Shown: piece by piece, positions 51,252 through 63,193 of the stretch
How positions within the stretch are numbered: the stretch's first letter is position 1
Layout of the letters: the number at the start of each line of letters is the position of its first letter
Position numbers and translations under genes: made by a program
NCBI RefSeq assembly: GCF_001659605.2
Contig: NC_035168.2
Location: 2,846,058-2,910,057, forward strand
Origin: Manihot esculenta
Taxonomy: Eukaryota; Streptophyta; Magnoliopsida; Malpighiales; Euphorbiaceae
Reading direction: 5' to 3'
DNA length: 64,000 nucleotides
Notes under the pieces: generated by a model
Database searches by the model: none
What the model saw: the letters and a program-made list of their open reading frames with translations, nothing else
What the model was told of the DNA's origin: nothing

Positions 51252-53337
51252 TGTAATATCCGGCTCGAGTCCGGCCTCGGAATTCCTGTAGTTCGGTGGA
51301 ATCTCGAGTGTCGGAACCCTCGAGAAGGGTAAGACATATGTTTTCATGTGTATTTTAAGAGTTTTGAATGTTTTCAGGTGTGAAAGGAAATGAGTGTTGA
51401 AAGAAAAGCAACAAGGGAGAAATGCAAAGGTTCGGCCGCCGAAGGTCACTTTCGGCCGCCGAACATTGCATGGTTTCGGATTCACGTTCGGCTGCCGAAG
51501 GTGGTCTGGCCAGCCACCTATAAAAGGGCCAAAGGTCGGTGGAAGGAGGCTATTTCTCCTCCACTTGCAGCCAGAGGTGAGTTCTAGCCTCTCTCACGTT
51601 GACTTTCATGGTTTTTATGATTTCCTTCAAATCTTTCCAAGGTTTTAAGCGTTTTGATGATTTTTGAAGGTTTTAAGCAAAAAGAACAAAGTTTGAAGCT
51701 TGGAGAGTTTGAAAACAGATTTCTCTCTATCTCCACGTTAGGATCGTGTAATCTCTTGTTTAGAAGAGGTAAGTACAGATCCTGAACCTTCTTTGTTGAT
51801 TTTTGAAGGTTTTATGAAGTTTGTATGGGTAGTATGCATGTTTAGGTTTAGGTGAGGTTTTTGGTGATCTTTCATGTTTAAGTGTTATGTGCTATGTTTG
51901 TTTGGGGTTTAGGATAATTTGAGACCCCTTTGTGCATATATATGTGTATGTGCTAGTTGGGAGTAGTTGATATGCATGTTGTAGGTTTTTGGGCAAAGTT
52001 TGCATGAAACAGAGCAAGGTTCTGTCCCCTGGACAAAACCAGATTCGGCCGCCGAAAGAAGGTTCGGCCGCCGAACATGCTTGGAGGCAGTTTCGGCTGC
52101 CAAAGCTTGCCCCCGAAAGCTAAGCTTTCGGTTTAGAAAGGGACTTTCGGCCGCCGAAAGAGGGAGTTCGGCCGCCGAAAGGAGGTGAGTTTCGTCTCTG
52201 GAGAGGGGTTTCGGCCGCCGAACCTGCCGCCGAAAGTGCCCTGTCCAGCCTTCTTTTGCCTGTTTTCTGTGAATGTTCTAGGATGGTTTAGAAGGGTTTT
52301 GGGGAGTTTCTTAGAAGTGTTCTTGAGTTAGTTTGGTCCCTCATTTGAGTCCACCTGTGTAGGTACGGACCAGAGGAATCAGGGAGGTCAGCAGTGAGTC
52401 CAGTTTCAGAACCTGCAGAGTCAGTTCAGAGTCAACCCGAGGTGAGTGGAACTGAATTTCGTATTTTAATATGAGAAACGAGTATTTTATCATGCTTCAT
52501 GCATCATGAATATTCTATAGGGTGAGTGCATTAGTGTACACGAATATGATGCATTGCATTTATCCTTGATTCTATGACTGTATGGACATAGTAAGGATTC
52601 AATAGCCCTCAGAGGAAAGACCTGGAACAGCCCTACGGGGACCAGGCATAAAGACCTGGAACAGCCCTACGGGGACCAGGCACAAAGACCTGGAACAGCC
52701 CTACGAGGACCAGGCATATGATATAGAGGGAGTGTTGATCCGTCCATGCTGAGATGTGATTACTTGTGATGTGAGACATTGCATGAAAGTATGTTTTATC
52801 ACCTGTTCTTTATTACTGTTCTACTCACTGGGCTATAGTAGCTCATCCCTCTCCCCTAACTCCAGTTGTGCAGGTTCAGAATTCAGAGGGAAGTCAGCAG
52901 GGTACCGGAAGAGTATATAGTTTGTAATAGTTAGTTAGTGTGGACATGTAACTGTAAATGTAAAGAGATAATGTATGTGTACAGTGTATAAAATGGTGCT
53001 TGATTATAAGAGTTGTAATCCTTTTTTGTGGTTTCACATGATCAGTTTATGTTTATATATTGTTGTATGTTTATGAGAAAACCAGGCTTAACATTATGAG
53101 TTTTATCCGCCTAGAGCAATGAGGAGCTCTAGTAGGGATTGGTAGAGAACAGAGATAGTGCATGCACAGGTTAAGCCTTCGAATGAAGAAAAGTTTTATG
53201 TTTTGACAGCAAATATATGATCATGTATGGGATGTCACAGGTTCACAGTCAGGATAGCAGGCTTACTACGGGTCCCGGCGACCTTAAGTCGATCTGGATC
53301 CTAGTGCCGGTGGCAGTTCGGTTTCCGGGCTGTTACA
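51252..53337 (+). repeat. Element C 3' LTR
   Basis: Matches the 5' LTR. Palindromes are at 51431, 51451, 52044, 52063, 52146, 52167 and 52210; TATA box at 51519-51526; triplicated stem-loop from 52621 (units at 52621, 52655, 52689). Compared with the 5' LTR it has one 21-bp palindrome unit fewer in one array and an extra palindrome near 52044. Confidence 0.92.
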
Positions 53338-55084
53338 AGTACAAACCATAGCATACATCAAACTCCCAACTGCGGAAGCATAAGGTATTTTTGCCATATG
53401 ATCACGCTCCATAGCTATCTTAGGTGATTGTTCCTTTGATAATTTGAGATGGTTAGCCAAAGACGTGCACATGGGCTTAGTATCATTAACTCAGAACCTG
53501 GACAATACCTTTTGAATATATTGCTCCGAGGACAAATTTAGAATTCAAGCAGAATTATCCCGAAAAATCCTCATCCCTAGAATTTGCTTTGTTGCACCCA
53601 AAATTTTCATCTCAAACTCCAATGACAGTCTTCTCTTAGAATTATTGATCTCCTCCATACTTGACCCTACAATTAACATATCATCCATATACAAGGGTAA
53701 AATAACAAAGAAGTCAGTAGACTTCTTAATATAATAACACTAATTCTTTTCACTCTTGCAAAAACCGTTTCTGCACATGAAAGAGTCAAACTTCTTATTT
53801 TACTGTCTTGGAGCCTACTTCAACCCATACAAACTCCTCTTGAGCTTGCACATCATGTGTTCCATATCAGGAACCTCATATTCCTATAGTTGCTTTATGT
53901 AGATCTTGAGCTTGCACATCCATCTGCTCAAGGTGCAAGTTTTCTACTGCAACAATACTCAGTAAAATTCTGATTGTGATTAACTTCACAACAGGAGAGA
54001 ATATTTTAGTGTAATCAATATCTTTTCTTTGTTAATACCCCTTGACCACCAATCGAGCTTTGAACCTAATTTTACCATCAGTTTCATTCTTGATCCTGTA
54101 AACCCACTTGTTCAACAAAGCTTTCTTCTATGCAGGCAACTCAGTTAATTTCCAAGTGTCATTCTTCTCAAGTGACCATATCTCATCATCCATGGCTTGC
54201 TCCCACTTAATTGAATCCTTCACCTGCAAATCCTCATCAAAGGATTCTGATTCCCCTCCATCAGTCAACAACAAATAATACAGGAAAGGTGAATACCTTT
54301 CTGATGACTTGGTAGCCCTAGTAGATCTCCTCAACACTGGTGCAGGTGTGGCTGGTTGCTGTTCTGATTCTGCAATAGTATTTTTTGGATTCTCCTGTGG
54401 TCTTACTACAACATCACTAGGTGAAATTTCCTACAACTCAACTTGAGCTCCCACTTCTTCTGCATCTTTAGATCGCACCCCAAATTTGTCTTTATATAGG
54501 ATATTCTCATCAAATGTCACATCACAGTGTCTCAAGATCTTCCTATTTTTGTCATCCTAAAATCTGTACCCAAACTAATCTGAACCATACCCAATGAACT
54601 AACACTTCAAAGCCTTTGCATCAAGCTTGTCTCTCTTTTCTGGATCAATGCGAACATAGGCAGCACACCCAAAAGTCCGCAGATAAATAAACTTAAGCTC
54701 TTTACCCGACGAAACTTCTTCTAGAATCTTAAAACCCAAAGGAACTGAAGGTCCTCTATTTATTAAATATGTTATTGTGCTCACTATATCTGCCCAAAAC
54801 ATTTTTAGCAGCCTAACATGTAGCATCATGCTTCTTGCTCGCTCATTCAACGTTCTGTTCATCCTTTCAACAATCTCATTCTGTCTTACCTTGCCAAGAA
54901 CTATCTTGGTGCACCTAATTTCCTCATCAGCACAGAACTTCTTGAATTCTGTAGAATTATACTCGCCTCCATTATCAGACCTTAGGTATTTGATCTTCAA
55001 CCCAGTCTGATTTTCAACTTCAGCCTTCCATCTCTTAAAAGTGACAAACACATCTGATTTGTGTTTCAGAAAGTAAACCCATAT
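53338..55084 (-). pseudogene. Copia F reverse transcriptase and integrase region
   Basis: Minus strand, from 55084 leftwards: IWVYFLKHKSDVF, integrase core with YLRSDNGGEY and a NEIVERMNRTLNERARSMM segment, then AAYVRIDPEKRDKLDAKA. After a poorly conserved linker come WEQAMDDEIWSLEKNDTW (RT start), LYMDDMLIVGSSMEEIN (the YMDD active site), and AKIPYASAVGSLMYAMVCT at the left edge. Several stops and frame changes interrupt it (for example between 54338 and 54598). The AGTAC at 53338-53342 is the duplication made by element C. The order RT after integrase is copia-specific and opposite to the gypsy elements. Confidence 0.85.
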
Positions 55085-57637
55085 TGTAATACCCGGCTAG
55101 ATTCCGGCATCGGAATCCCTACCTTCCGGCGGAATCTCCGTTAAAATCTGGAATTTTGAAGATGCCAGAGGCTTCTAGAGGGGTAAAATGTGTTTCTAAA
55201 ATATTTTCACATGATTTTATGGTTTTAAATGGAAAAGAATTGAGTTTTGAAAAGAAAAGACCAAGGAGGCATGTACCAGGTTCGGCCGCCGAACATGGGA
55301 AGGTTTTGGAAGCGCTTTTGGCCTCCAAAAGCTTTGTTTGAACTAACCAAGGTTCGGCTGCCAAACCTCAAGTTCGGCCGCCGAACATGCATGAGTTTAG
55401 GGGGCACGTTAGGCTGCCGAAGGTTGTTGACCAGGCCACCTATAAAGAGCCCTCAGATCGGAAATGGGTGAGTTTTCTCCCCATTTTCGAGCTCAGGTGA
55501 GTTTTTGTACTCCTTCAATCATTTTCATGTTTTCTCTACCCATCCCTCTAGTTTTCATGAGTTCTACCCTTGTTTTGAAGTTTTGAAGCTTAAATAGGAG
55601 TTTTGGGAACTTGGAGACTGTTGGAGCTTGGATCCTCCACACCTCCGAGTTAGGGATCGCACCACCCCTTGATCTTCAAGAGGTAAGTGTAGATCCTTGC
55701 TTTCCTGTGTTTTAATGAAGTTTTACGTGAGTTTAAAGATGTTTTGATGGTTGAGTATGGGTAGATATGCATGTTTAGGTTTTTGTGGGTTTTATGCCCA
55801 ATGTATGTTTATGTATGTTTAAATGATGTTGTGTTGAGGAGTTTATGTTAGTTTATGCTCCTTTATGCATGTGGGAGAGTGTATGCATGATTGGGAAAGA
55901 GCAAGTGAGGTTTTGAGTAGTTTTGGTGGTTTTGGCTTATGTGGGTCATAAGCTATTGATGCATGCTTTTTGATGTTCTTTGTTGGAGTTTAAGCTTGTT
56001 TAAGCTCCTTTGTGCATGATTGAGGGTTTATGCATGTTTTTGTAAGGTTGGGTGCTTGTTTGGGGTGTTTGGAAGGCTTGGGAGGCTTGTATGCATAAGA
56101 GGCTGAGTTCTGGATGAACTCAGGTTCGGCCGCCGAACCTACCTGTGGATGCATGGATTGGCCGCCTAACCTTACCCCCGAAAGTTGTGTTTCGGATCTG
56201 GAGCAGACTTTCGGCCGCCGAAGGTGATGTTCGGCCGCCGAAAGTGCCTGACTTTCGGATCTAGAGAGAGGCTTCGGCCGCCGAACCTGCCGCCGAACCT
56301 GCATGGCTTTCGGCTCTGGAAGGGACCTTCGGCCGCCGAAAGTGCCTTGTCCATCCCTTTCATGGTTATTTTCTATGCATGTTTAAGTGATGTTTTAGGG
56401 GGTTTTTGGGGAGTTGTTTATGAGTTGTTTAGAGTGTGTTTGGCACCTCATTCGAGTCCACCTGTGTAGGATCGGACCTGAGGGACCGAGGAGGCCATCA
56501 GTGTTAGCAGTTGCAGAGTCAATCCAGCGTCTTCCAGAGGTGAGTAGAACTAAACTTAATCTTTTATTTTACGAAATCAAATGCCTAAAGCATGTTCATG
56601 CATCATGTTTATATGTAATAGGTTGATTGCATTAGTTACACGACTATGACGCATTGCATTATTTACTGTTGATGTGGATGGACCAAGGCGACCCCAATGG
56701 CCCACGATCTTCACGATAAGAGAAGTCCTGTGGAGCTCCTTTGCGGGCCGGGCACCATGTAATGAAAGTCCTGTGAGCTCCTTTGAGGGCCAGGCACTAT
56801 GTTATGTATTGAAAGTCCTATGTGAGCTCCTTTGGGGCCGGGCATTGGCAGAGGGAGCTTTGGAGGTCATGTCCAATCCGTGACGTGAATTGTTTGTGCT
56901 GTGACGCATTTCATAAAAGCATGTAATTAATGAACTGTTTTCCTTGTTTCTACTCACTGGGCTTTTTAGCTCACCCCTCTTTCCTAACCCTAGTGTTACA
57001 GGTCTGAGGAAGATTGGGAAGTCTCAAGAGTTAAGGTTTTGCTTTTGTAATAGAGTAGTACTTTTAGAGTGGACATGATGTAATGTAAATTGATATAATG
57101 AATTGTAAGATAATGAAATGTAATGTAAAGTAAAGTAGAGTTATGTTTATGTATTAGTACTGTGCTTGGCCCTAAGACTTGGTTAGTCCCTTTTTAGTAC
57201 ATGATGTATGTTATGTCAGATGTTGAGTTGTGTTTGAACTAAACTTGTGGCATGTGTTGTTTACCACGCTATGGTATTTGATGAGGACCCTAGTGGAGGT
57301 CTTATGTTTGTGGTTTGATGCATGCACAGGTTAGTTTTGGTTCATTGGATGTGACTCCGGCTTGATGTATGTTGTGTTGATCCAGCTAGAGTTTTGATGA
57401 GGACTCTAGTAGGGGGTTCTTTTATGTTTTCAGTTATGTCGCATACAGGTCAGGCTCAGGATGTACATCAGATGTTTAAGTTTTTATGTTAAAGTTTTGA
57501 TCATATATGGGATTTGACCAGGTGATAGGAAGTATGTTTGGCTTGCTACGGGTCCCGGCGGCCTTAAGCTGATCTGGATCCTAGCGCCGGTAGCGGTTCG
57601 GGCCGTTACAGAGGGGTATCGGTTTCCGGACTGTTAT
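55085..57637 (+). repeat. Element D 5' LTR
   Basis: Palindromes TTCGGCCGCCGAA at 55281 and 55373 are upstream of the TATA box (55441, TATAAAG). Those at 56125, 56210, 56230, 56273 and 56328 are downstream. A three-copy repeat at 56727-56846 is the counterpart of the stem-loop triplet. The LTR end is duplicated: CGTTACAGAGGGGTATC at 57604-57620, then CTGTTATAGAGTGGTATC at 57631-57648. Confidence 0.75.
56727..56846 (+). repeat. Triplicated stem-loop repeat in element D 5' LTR
   Basis: Three units share GTCCT...GAGCTCCTTTG...GGGC. The middle one (56770-56794) has CCTG/CAGG ends; the first has CCTG/CGGG, which pairs with a G-U wobble; the third has largely lost the outer stem. Confidence 0.6.
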
Positions 57638-57641
57638 AGAG

Positions 57642-57653
57642 TGGTATCAGAGC
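57642..57653 (+). promoter_or_regulatory. Element D primer-binding site
   Basis: TGGTATCAGAGC, the tRNA-iMet type, follows the second (duplicated) LTR-end copy. Confidence 0.75.
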
Positions 57654-57940
57654 TTTGGGCCTCATCAGTACGGTGTGTTGAGCAAAGATGCTCACGGATT
57701 AGAGATATCCCACATCGGAAAGAGGTTGGTTTAGAGGTCATAGAAGGGCAAGCATAATAGGAAAAATCATGTCCACTAGGATAGGATGTAGAGTCCTGTC
57801 TTGTATGATAATGATGTGAAATGCCATGATGTTATGCTATGTATGCTATGTTTGTTGTAGGTTCATGTGTTTTCATATGAACCGTATAATGCTAATGATT
57901 GTTTGCATGCTTGTGTGTGTTGTTCTTCAGAGGAGCTAGG

Positions 57941-59520
57941 ATGCGAGGTGCTCGTCGATCTGTGGAATCGACTGGAATTCCATCTGAGAGGGAAGGTACG
58001 GATACCTTTCCCCCTGCTCTGCCAAGAGCGCAGTCGTGGGGAGTCAGCAGATGGGGAACATCAAGGGACCCTGGAAGGTCTTTTGATGTGAGCAGAGAAG
58101 GAATGGCTCCAAGAAGGATGTCAGCTAGTATGAGGGAAGTGGAGATGGATGTTCAGAGAAGAGATATCAGTTTGGGAATCAGAGTGCCAGAGGAAGGCAT
58201 GGGAGATTCTCAGGAGGATGCTCAGACTCAGGATTCCAGAATTTCAAGTTCAGGAGGGATTGATCCCCCCACTCTGAGTACAGCCTCCACGAAAAATAAG
58301 AAGTGGGGCAGAACCCTGAGGGGGAAGAGGAAGAAGTTCTGGAAGAATTTGAAGGCTAGTCTGGGTTTTGGTGGTGGCTCGAGTTCTGGCTCAGGCAGTT
58401 CAAGATACTTGAGGTGCGGTAGGCCGCATAAGGGAGTCTGTCTGGCGGGGACAACAGCATGTTATAGGTGCGAACAGGAGGGGCACATAGCACGTGAGTG
58501 TCCCACTGCGCCCTGGACGGCTCAGTCTCAGCGGGCAACTTCAGGTGGAGCGGCTCAGCCAGTAGCTCCAGCCATGTTCCAGGTCAGTGGTCAAGGCAGA
58601 GGAAGAGGGTTGGCCTCTTCTTCAGTAGGTTCCCGTGGAGAAGGTCTGTTAGCTCCAGCTCGGATCTTCACCCAATCTCAGCAGGAGACAAACACATCGA
58701 ACACAGTGGTGCCAGGTATGCTCACTTTTGATTGTTCTGATGTGTATGTGTTTGTGGACCCTAGTGCTTTTCTTTCTTTAGTTGCTCTAGGAGCCGTCGA
58801 GAGGTTGAGTTGATAGCTTCTGGGCTAGAGTGTTCTCTTTGGGTCAGTGGACTCACGTGTGATCCATCTATGGCAGAGTCAGTCTGCCGGTCCAGTTCTG
58901 TGTCAGTTGAGGGTAGATGCCTTCCACTCGACTTTGAGGTCCTAGACTTGACTGTCTGGACGTCAATCGAGGGATGGATTTGGTTTTTCTACTCGTGGTA
59001 CTATCTTGGTCTGCAGAGACAAGGTAGTCAGGTTCAGAGGACAGGATGGGTCAGAGGTAGTCTTCTGAGGGGACACAGTAGGGATGCCTAGAGGTTTGAT
59101 GTCAGCCTGTCAGGTTCGTAGGGTGCGTAGGAGGGGTTGTCAGAGGGTTCGAGTTCTTGTTGAGAGTTTAGTAGTCAGGTCGGGGAACCAGCCTCAGTGC
59201 CAGTTGTTAGAGAGAGTCTTAGAAGTTTTCCCAGGCGGGCTATCAGGTTTACCATCAGTTAGGGCGATAGAGTTGGGGACGGAAGTGGTACTTGGTACCA
59301 GAACCATTTCTATCTTTCCTTACAGGATGGCACCTGCAGAGTTGTTAGATCTGTTGCGAGAGCTTGGTAGACAAAGGTTTTATCCGACCTAGTACCTCAC
59401 CCTGGATTGCTCCAGTGTTGTTGTGGGAAAAGGAGGATGGATCCTTGAGACCCTGTGTCGACTTTAGGCAGTCGGACAAGGTCGCTACCAAGAGCAGGTA
59501 TCTCTTACCTGTTGAGAGTT
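57941..59520 (+). pseudogene. Element D gag-protease relic
   Basis: ATG at 57941 (MRGARRSVES) begins a frame open to 58813. The gag N-terminus is followed directly by the basic stretch before the nucleocapsid: the ~250-residue gag core found in B and C between GMGDSQ and the DPPTLST-like region has been deleted in frame. The zinc knuckle CYRCEQEGHIAREC is kept. The protease reads VFVDPSAFLSL, so the D-x-G active site has lost its Gly, and the frame then shifts near 58813. Further frame changes carry recognisable text (LWVSGL, then [10 protein letters not shown]) to the start of RT, after which sequence jumps to purine-rich filler and the 3' LTR. It cannot make an active protease or RT. Confidence 0.8.
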
Positions 59521-59581
59521 AGAGAAGAAGTCAGTTTAGTAGAGAAGAGGAGAGAAGAGTAAGGATCAGAGTAGCGCTTTG

Positions 59582-60662
59582 TGTAATACCCGGCTAGATT
59601 CCGGCATCGGAACCTCTACCTTCCGGCGGAATTTCCGTTGGAACCTAGGGTTTTCTGAAGAAGCCAGAGGCTTCTAGAGGGGTAAAATGTGTTTTTCTAA
59701 AATGTTTTTACTGATTTCATGGTTTTAAATGAAAAGGATTTGAGTTTTGAAGAGAAAAGGCCAAGGAGGAAGAACCCAGGTTCGGCCGCCGAAGATGACG
59801 TTCGGCCGCCGAACATGAGAAGGTTTCGGATGGACTTTTGGCTTCCGAAAGTTGAGATGGGCAGAAACCAGGTTCGGCTGCCGAACCTCAAGTTCGGCCG
59901 CCGAACATGGGGGACTTTAGGGTGCTGGTTTGGCCGCCGAATGTGGCTCAGCCGGTCGCCTATAAAAGGCTCTCAGACCGAAAATGGGCGAGTTTCTCCC
60001 CATTCTCGTGCCCAGGTGTGTTCATGTTCTCCCTTGGTCGATTTCATGTTTTCCTTCAATCTTCTATGGTTTTCATGAGTTTTATTCTTGGTTTTAAAGA
60101 GTTTTAAGCTTGGATCAAGGATTTGGAGCTTGGAGACCCCGGAGCTAGTTTTCTCCACATCTCCAAGGTTCGGGTCACACCAACCCTCGATCTCCAAGAG
60201 GTTAGTGTAGATCCTTGCTTTCCCTTATGTTTAATGAAGTTTTAAGTAAGTTTTATAGAGTTTGATGGTTGAGTTTGGATAGAAATGCATGTTTAAGGTT
60301 TATGTGGGTTTTGTGCCAATGTATGTTGTATGTATGTTTATATGATGTATTGTTGAGGTTTAAGCTAGTTGATGCATGTGGGAGTGAGTATGCATGATTG
60401 GGAGAGAGTATGTAAGGATTTGGGTGTATTTGAGTTTGGTTTTTGGCTTGGCAGAATCGGACCTGTCGTCCAGAGGGGACCAGGTTCGGCCGCCGAAAGG
60501 AGTTTCGGCCGCCGAACCTGCATGGGAGGCAGTCTTTCGGCTGCCGAACGTGCCCCCGAAGGAGGGACTTTCGTTTCTGTCCAGAGGTTTCGGCCGCCGA
60601 ACCTGCCGCCGAACTTACCCGAGTTTCGTCTCTGGAAGGGACTTTCGGCCGCCGAAGGTGCC
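59582..60662 (+). repeat. Element D 3' LTR, first part (interrupted)
   Basis: TGTAATACCCGG start, TATA box TATAAAAG at 59961, palindromes at 59781, 59801, 59893, 60485, 60504, 60589 and 60644. It is cut at GTGCC (60658-60662, presumed target duplication) by element E; the remainder must lie beyond the window. Confidence 0.85.
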
Positions 60663-63086
60663 TGTAACGACCCGGAAACCGGACCGCTACCGGCGCTAGG
60701 ATTCAGGTCGGCTTAAGGCCGCCGGAACCCGTAGCAAGCCAAACATACATCCTGTGAACCTGTTCAATCCCATACATGAACCAAAACATACATAAAAATT
60801 AAAACTTTTCTTTCATTTAAACATTTCTTTACCCAGCCTAGCCTGTGCAAGCATAACCATAACATAAACCCCTCATTGGAGTTCTCAACAAATACTCCAA
60901 TGGGGTACATAACATATATCAGGCTTGGGTTACATAAACATCATAAAACATTTATCTCATGTATTCAAGGGATTACAACAGACTCTAGTCAAGCACACTA
61001 TATAACTTACATTACATTACATAACATACTTTTACATTATGAATAAACCATGTCCACTTCTATGCTATTACAGAGACTTCTCTTACTCTTGCTGACTTCT
61101 CTATCTACACAGTACCTGCAAGACTGGGGTTAGGGGAGAGGGGTGAGCTAAAAAGCCCAGTGAGTAAAAAGTAAAAACATGATATTAATTCCTCCCTTTT
61201 TAGGTATTTTATTCTTAATTTTATTATTATTATCATTTGATTTAGTTCCACACTTTTTAGGTATATTATTATTCATTTTATTATTAACATTAAATAACTT
61301 AACTTTTACTTCACATGCTTTCATGAAATGCAACACATCACATTTAATCACATAAAGGATGGTATTGTCACCATTAGTCCTCACATCTCCAAGTGCCAGG
61401 GGCGTAGAATGGGCCTCGCTGGTCTTTCTCTTACATAACATACATATCATAACATTCCAAAGTGCCAGGGGCGTAGAATGGGCCTCGCTGGTCTTTCTCT
61501 TACATAGTGCCAGGGGCGTAGAATGGGCCTCACTGGTCTTCCATAACATATCATCATAACATAACATTAGAGGACTATGGATCACCCAATAACCATCCAC
61601 ATCAACATCAAATTATGCAATGCAACATATTCGTGAATTTCTAATGCAAACATCCTGAACATCACATGGCATTAATGATGCATGAGTATGCTATCAGATT
61701 CATTCATTTGTTCATTCATTCATTACTTAAAAACTTAGGGAATAATCCCACTCACCTGGTGACCGAAGCTTTAACGACGGACTCTGAAAGACTATCTCAC
61801 AACCGGGGGTCTCGGGTCCTCGGGTCCGAACCTACACAGGTGGACTCAAATGAGGCACCAAACAACAAGAACATAACTCTAAACATACCCCCAAAAACTT
61901 CCTAAAAACACCTCAAAACATCCCTAGAAAACATGCAAGAAAAGGCTGGGAAGGGCACTTTCGGCGGCACCTTCGGCGGCCGGAAGTCCCTCCAGAGCCG
62001 AAAGTCAGGCAGGTTCGGCGGCACCTTCGGCGGCCGAAACTCCCAGACAGAGACGAAACTCATGCATGTTCGGCGGCACCTTCGGCGGCCGAAAGTCTCG
62101 GACAGAGCCGAAACTCAAACTTTCGGGGGCAGGCTTCGGCAGCCTAAAGCTGCCTCCCACGCTGGTTCGGCGGCCGAAAGTACCTTCGGCTGCCGAACCT
62201 GGTTTCTGCCAAAGGGCAGAAACTTGGTTCCTCTTGCCCAAAACAACCCCCTACACAACCAATCATGCATAAACCTATTCTACAACAATCATACTCAAGC
62301 ATACAAACTCCTAGGGGCCTCCAACAAGCTTAAACCCCAACTACAACACACAAGCAAGCCACATTGCACATAAACACACATTAAACCATGGATTTTTCAT
62401 AAAAACTCATCGAGCCTACTCATGCATTTCTACCCCAAAAACTTGCATAAAACTTACTTAAAACACATATAGAACTAGAGATCGGCTCTTACCTCTTGAA
62501 GATCGAGAGAGAAACGATCCTAGCTCGAAGATGGGGAGATTCGAGTTCTTGAACCTCAAAGCTCCAAAACTTGCTTAAACTTTAAAACTCTTCAAAAACA
62601 AGATGTAACTTGTTAAGATCTAAAGGATTTGAGGGAAAACACTTAAAATGATCATAGGAGGGCTAAAGCTTACCGTCGGCCGAAATGGGAGAGAAAACCT
62701 CGCCTGTTTCGGTCACGGGGTCTCTTATAGGGCAGGTTCTGTCACCTTTCGGCGGCCTAACGTGCCCCCACATCTCATGCATGTTCGGCGGCCGAACATG
62801 AGGTTCGGCGGCCGAACCTTGAGTCTTTCAAACAAGGCTTTCGGAGGCCTAAAGCGCTCCCAAAACCCCACCATGTTCGGCGGCCGAACCTCACTTTCGG
62901 CGGCCGAACCTGGCAAAGCCTCCTTTGGTCTTTTTCATTCAAAAACTCAATTTCCTTTTTGTTTAAAACATAAAATACATTAAAAACATTTCATAAAACA
63001 TGGTTTTACCCTTCTAGAGGTTTCCGACATCCGAGATTCCACCGGACGGTAGGAATTCCGATACCGGAGTCTAGCCGGGTATTACA
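60663..63086 (-). repeat. Element E 3' LTR
   Basis: 2424 bp. Exact TTCGGCGGCCGAA palindromes at 62026, 62081, 62166, 62784, 62804, 62876 and 62896. The triplicated stem-loop is at 61396-61536. A weak TATA-like string on the minus strand lies near 62719. Confidence 0.88.
61396..61536 (-). repeat. Triplicated stem-loop repeat in element E LTR
   Basis: Units at 61396-61422, 61465-61491 and 61510-61536, each bounded by CCAG and CTGG with the core GGCGTAGAATGGGCCTC. Confidence 0.75.
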
Positions 63087-63101
63087 TTCTTCCCCCCTTA
63101 A

Positions 63102-63123
63102 GAACATTCGTCCCCGAATGTTC
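63102..63123 (-). promoter_or_regulatory. Hairpin beside the polypurine tract of element E
   Basis: GAACATTCG (63102-63110) and CGAATGTTC (63115-63123), with the minus-strand tract AAGGGGGGAAGAA between it and the LTR, as in element B. Confidence 0.7.
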
Positions 63124-63193
63124 ACCAAACAACACATAACATGGCAAACATATAACATACATACTAAGCACATCAACACATAGGGATCTAACC

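Larger units (their letters stand above)
43893..53337 (+). mobile_element. Element C: near-intact chromodomain Ty3/gypsy (Tekay/Del-like)
   Basis: 9.4 kb, plus strand, with LTRs of 2088 and 2086 bp that show only about 20 differences by eye, a tRNA-iMet primer site, polypurine tract, full gag-pol and AGTAC duplications. The only coding lesion seen is one TAG between gag and protease. It is therefore a young copy and the best candidate in the window for a recently active element. It belongs to the same lineage as B, D and E but to a different LTR subfamily. Confidence 0.92.
42915..55084 (-). mobile_element. Element F: decayed Ty1/copia (TNT1/Tork-like), split by elements C and D
   Basis: Minus-strand pol fragments occur in correct order on both sides of element C: RNase H at 43193-43887 to its left, reverse transcriptase and integrase at 53338-55084 to its right. 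The RT end MVCT joins across the AGTAC duplication to RLDIAHAV, restoring the normal copia string. The integrase side is broken at 55084 by element D. Gag and protease must lie beyond the window. Multiple stops make it non-functional. It is the oldest layer of this nest. Confidence 0.85.
55085..60662 (+). mobile_element. Element D: old, deleted Tekay-like element, interrupted by element E
   Basis: Starts TGTAATACCCGG at 55085 directly after the copia sequence. It has an LTR to about 57637, a primer site, a damaged gag and protease, only the first part of RT, and then a second LTR from 59582 that is cut at 60662 by element E. RT core, RNase H and integrase are deleted. The two LTRs differ far more than those of B or C, so D is much older, or its LTRs derive from different copies. 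Confidence 0.8.

Noticed and set aside
61148..61600. 150-codon minus-strand frame with KRKTSEAHSTPLAL repeats
   Set aside because: Translation of the triplicated stem-loop units in the element E LTR.
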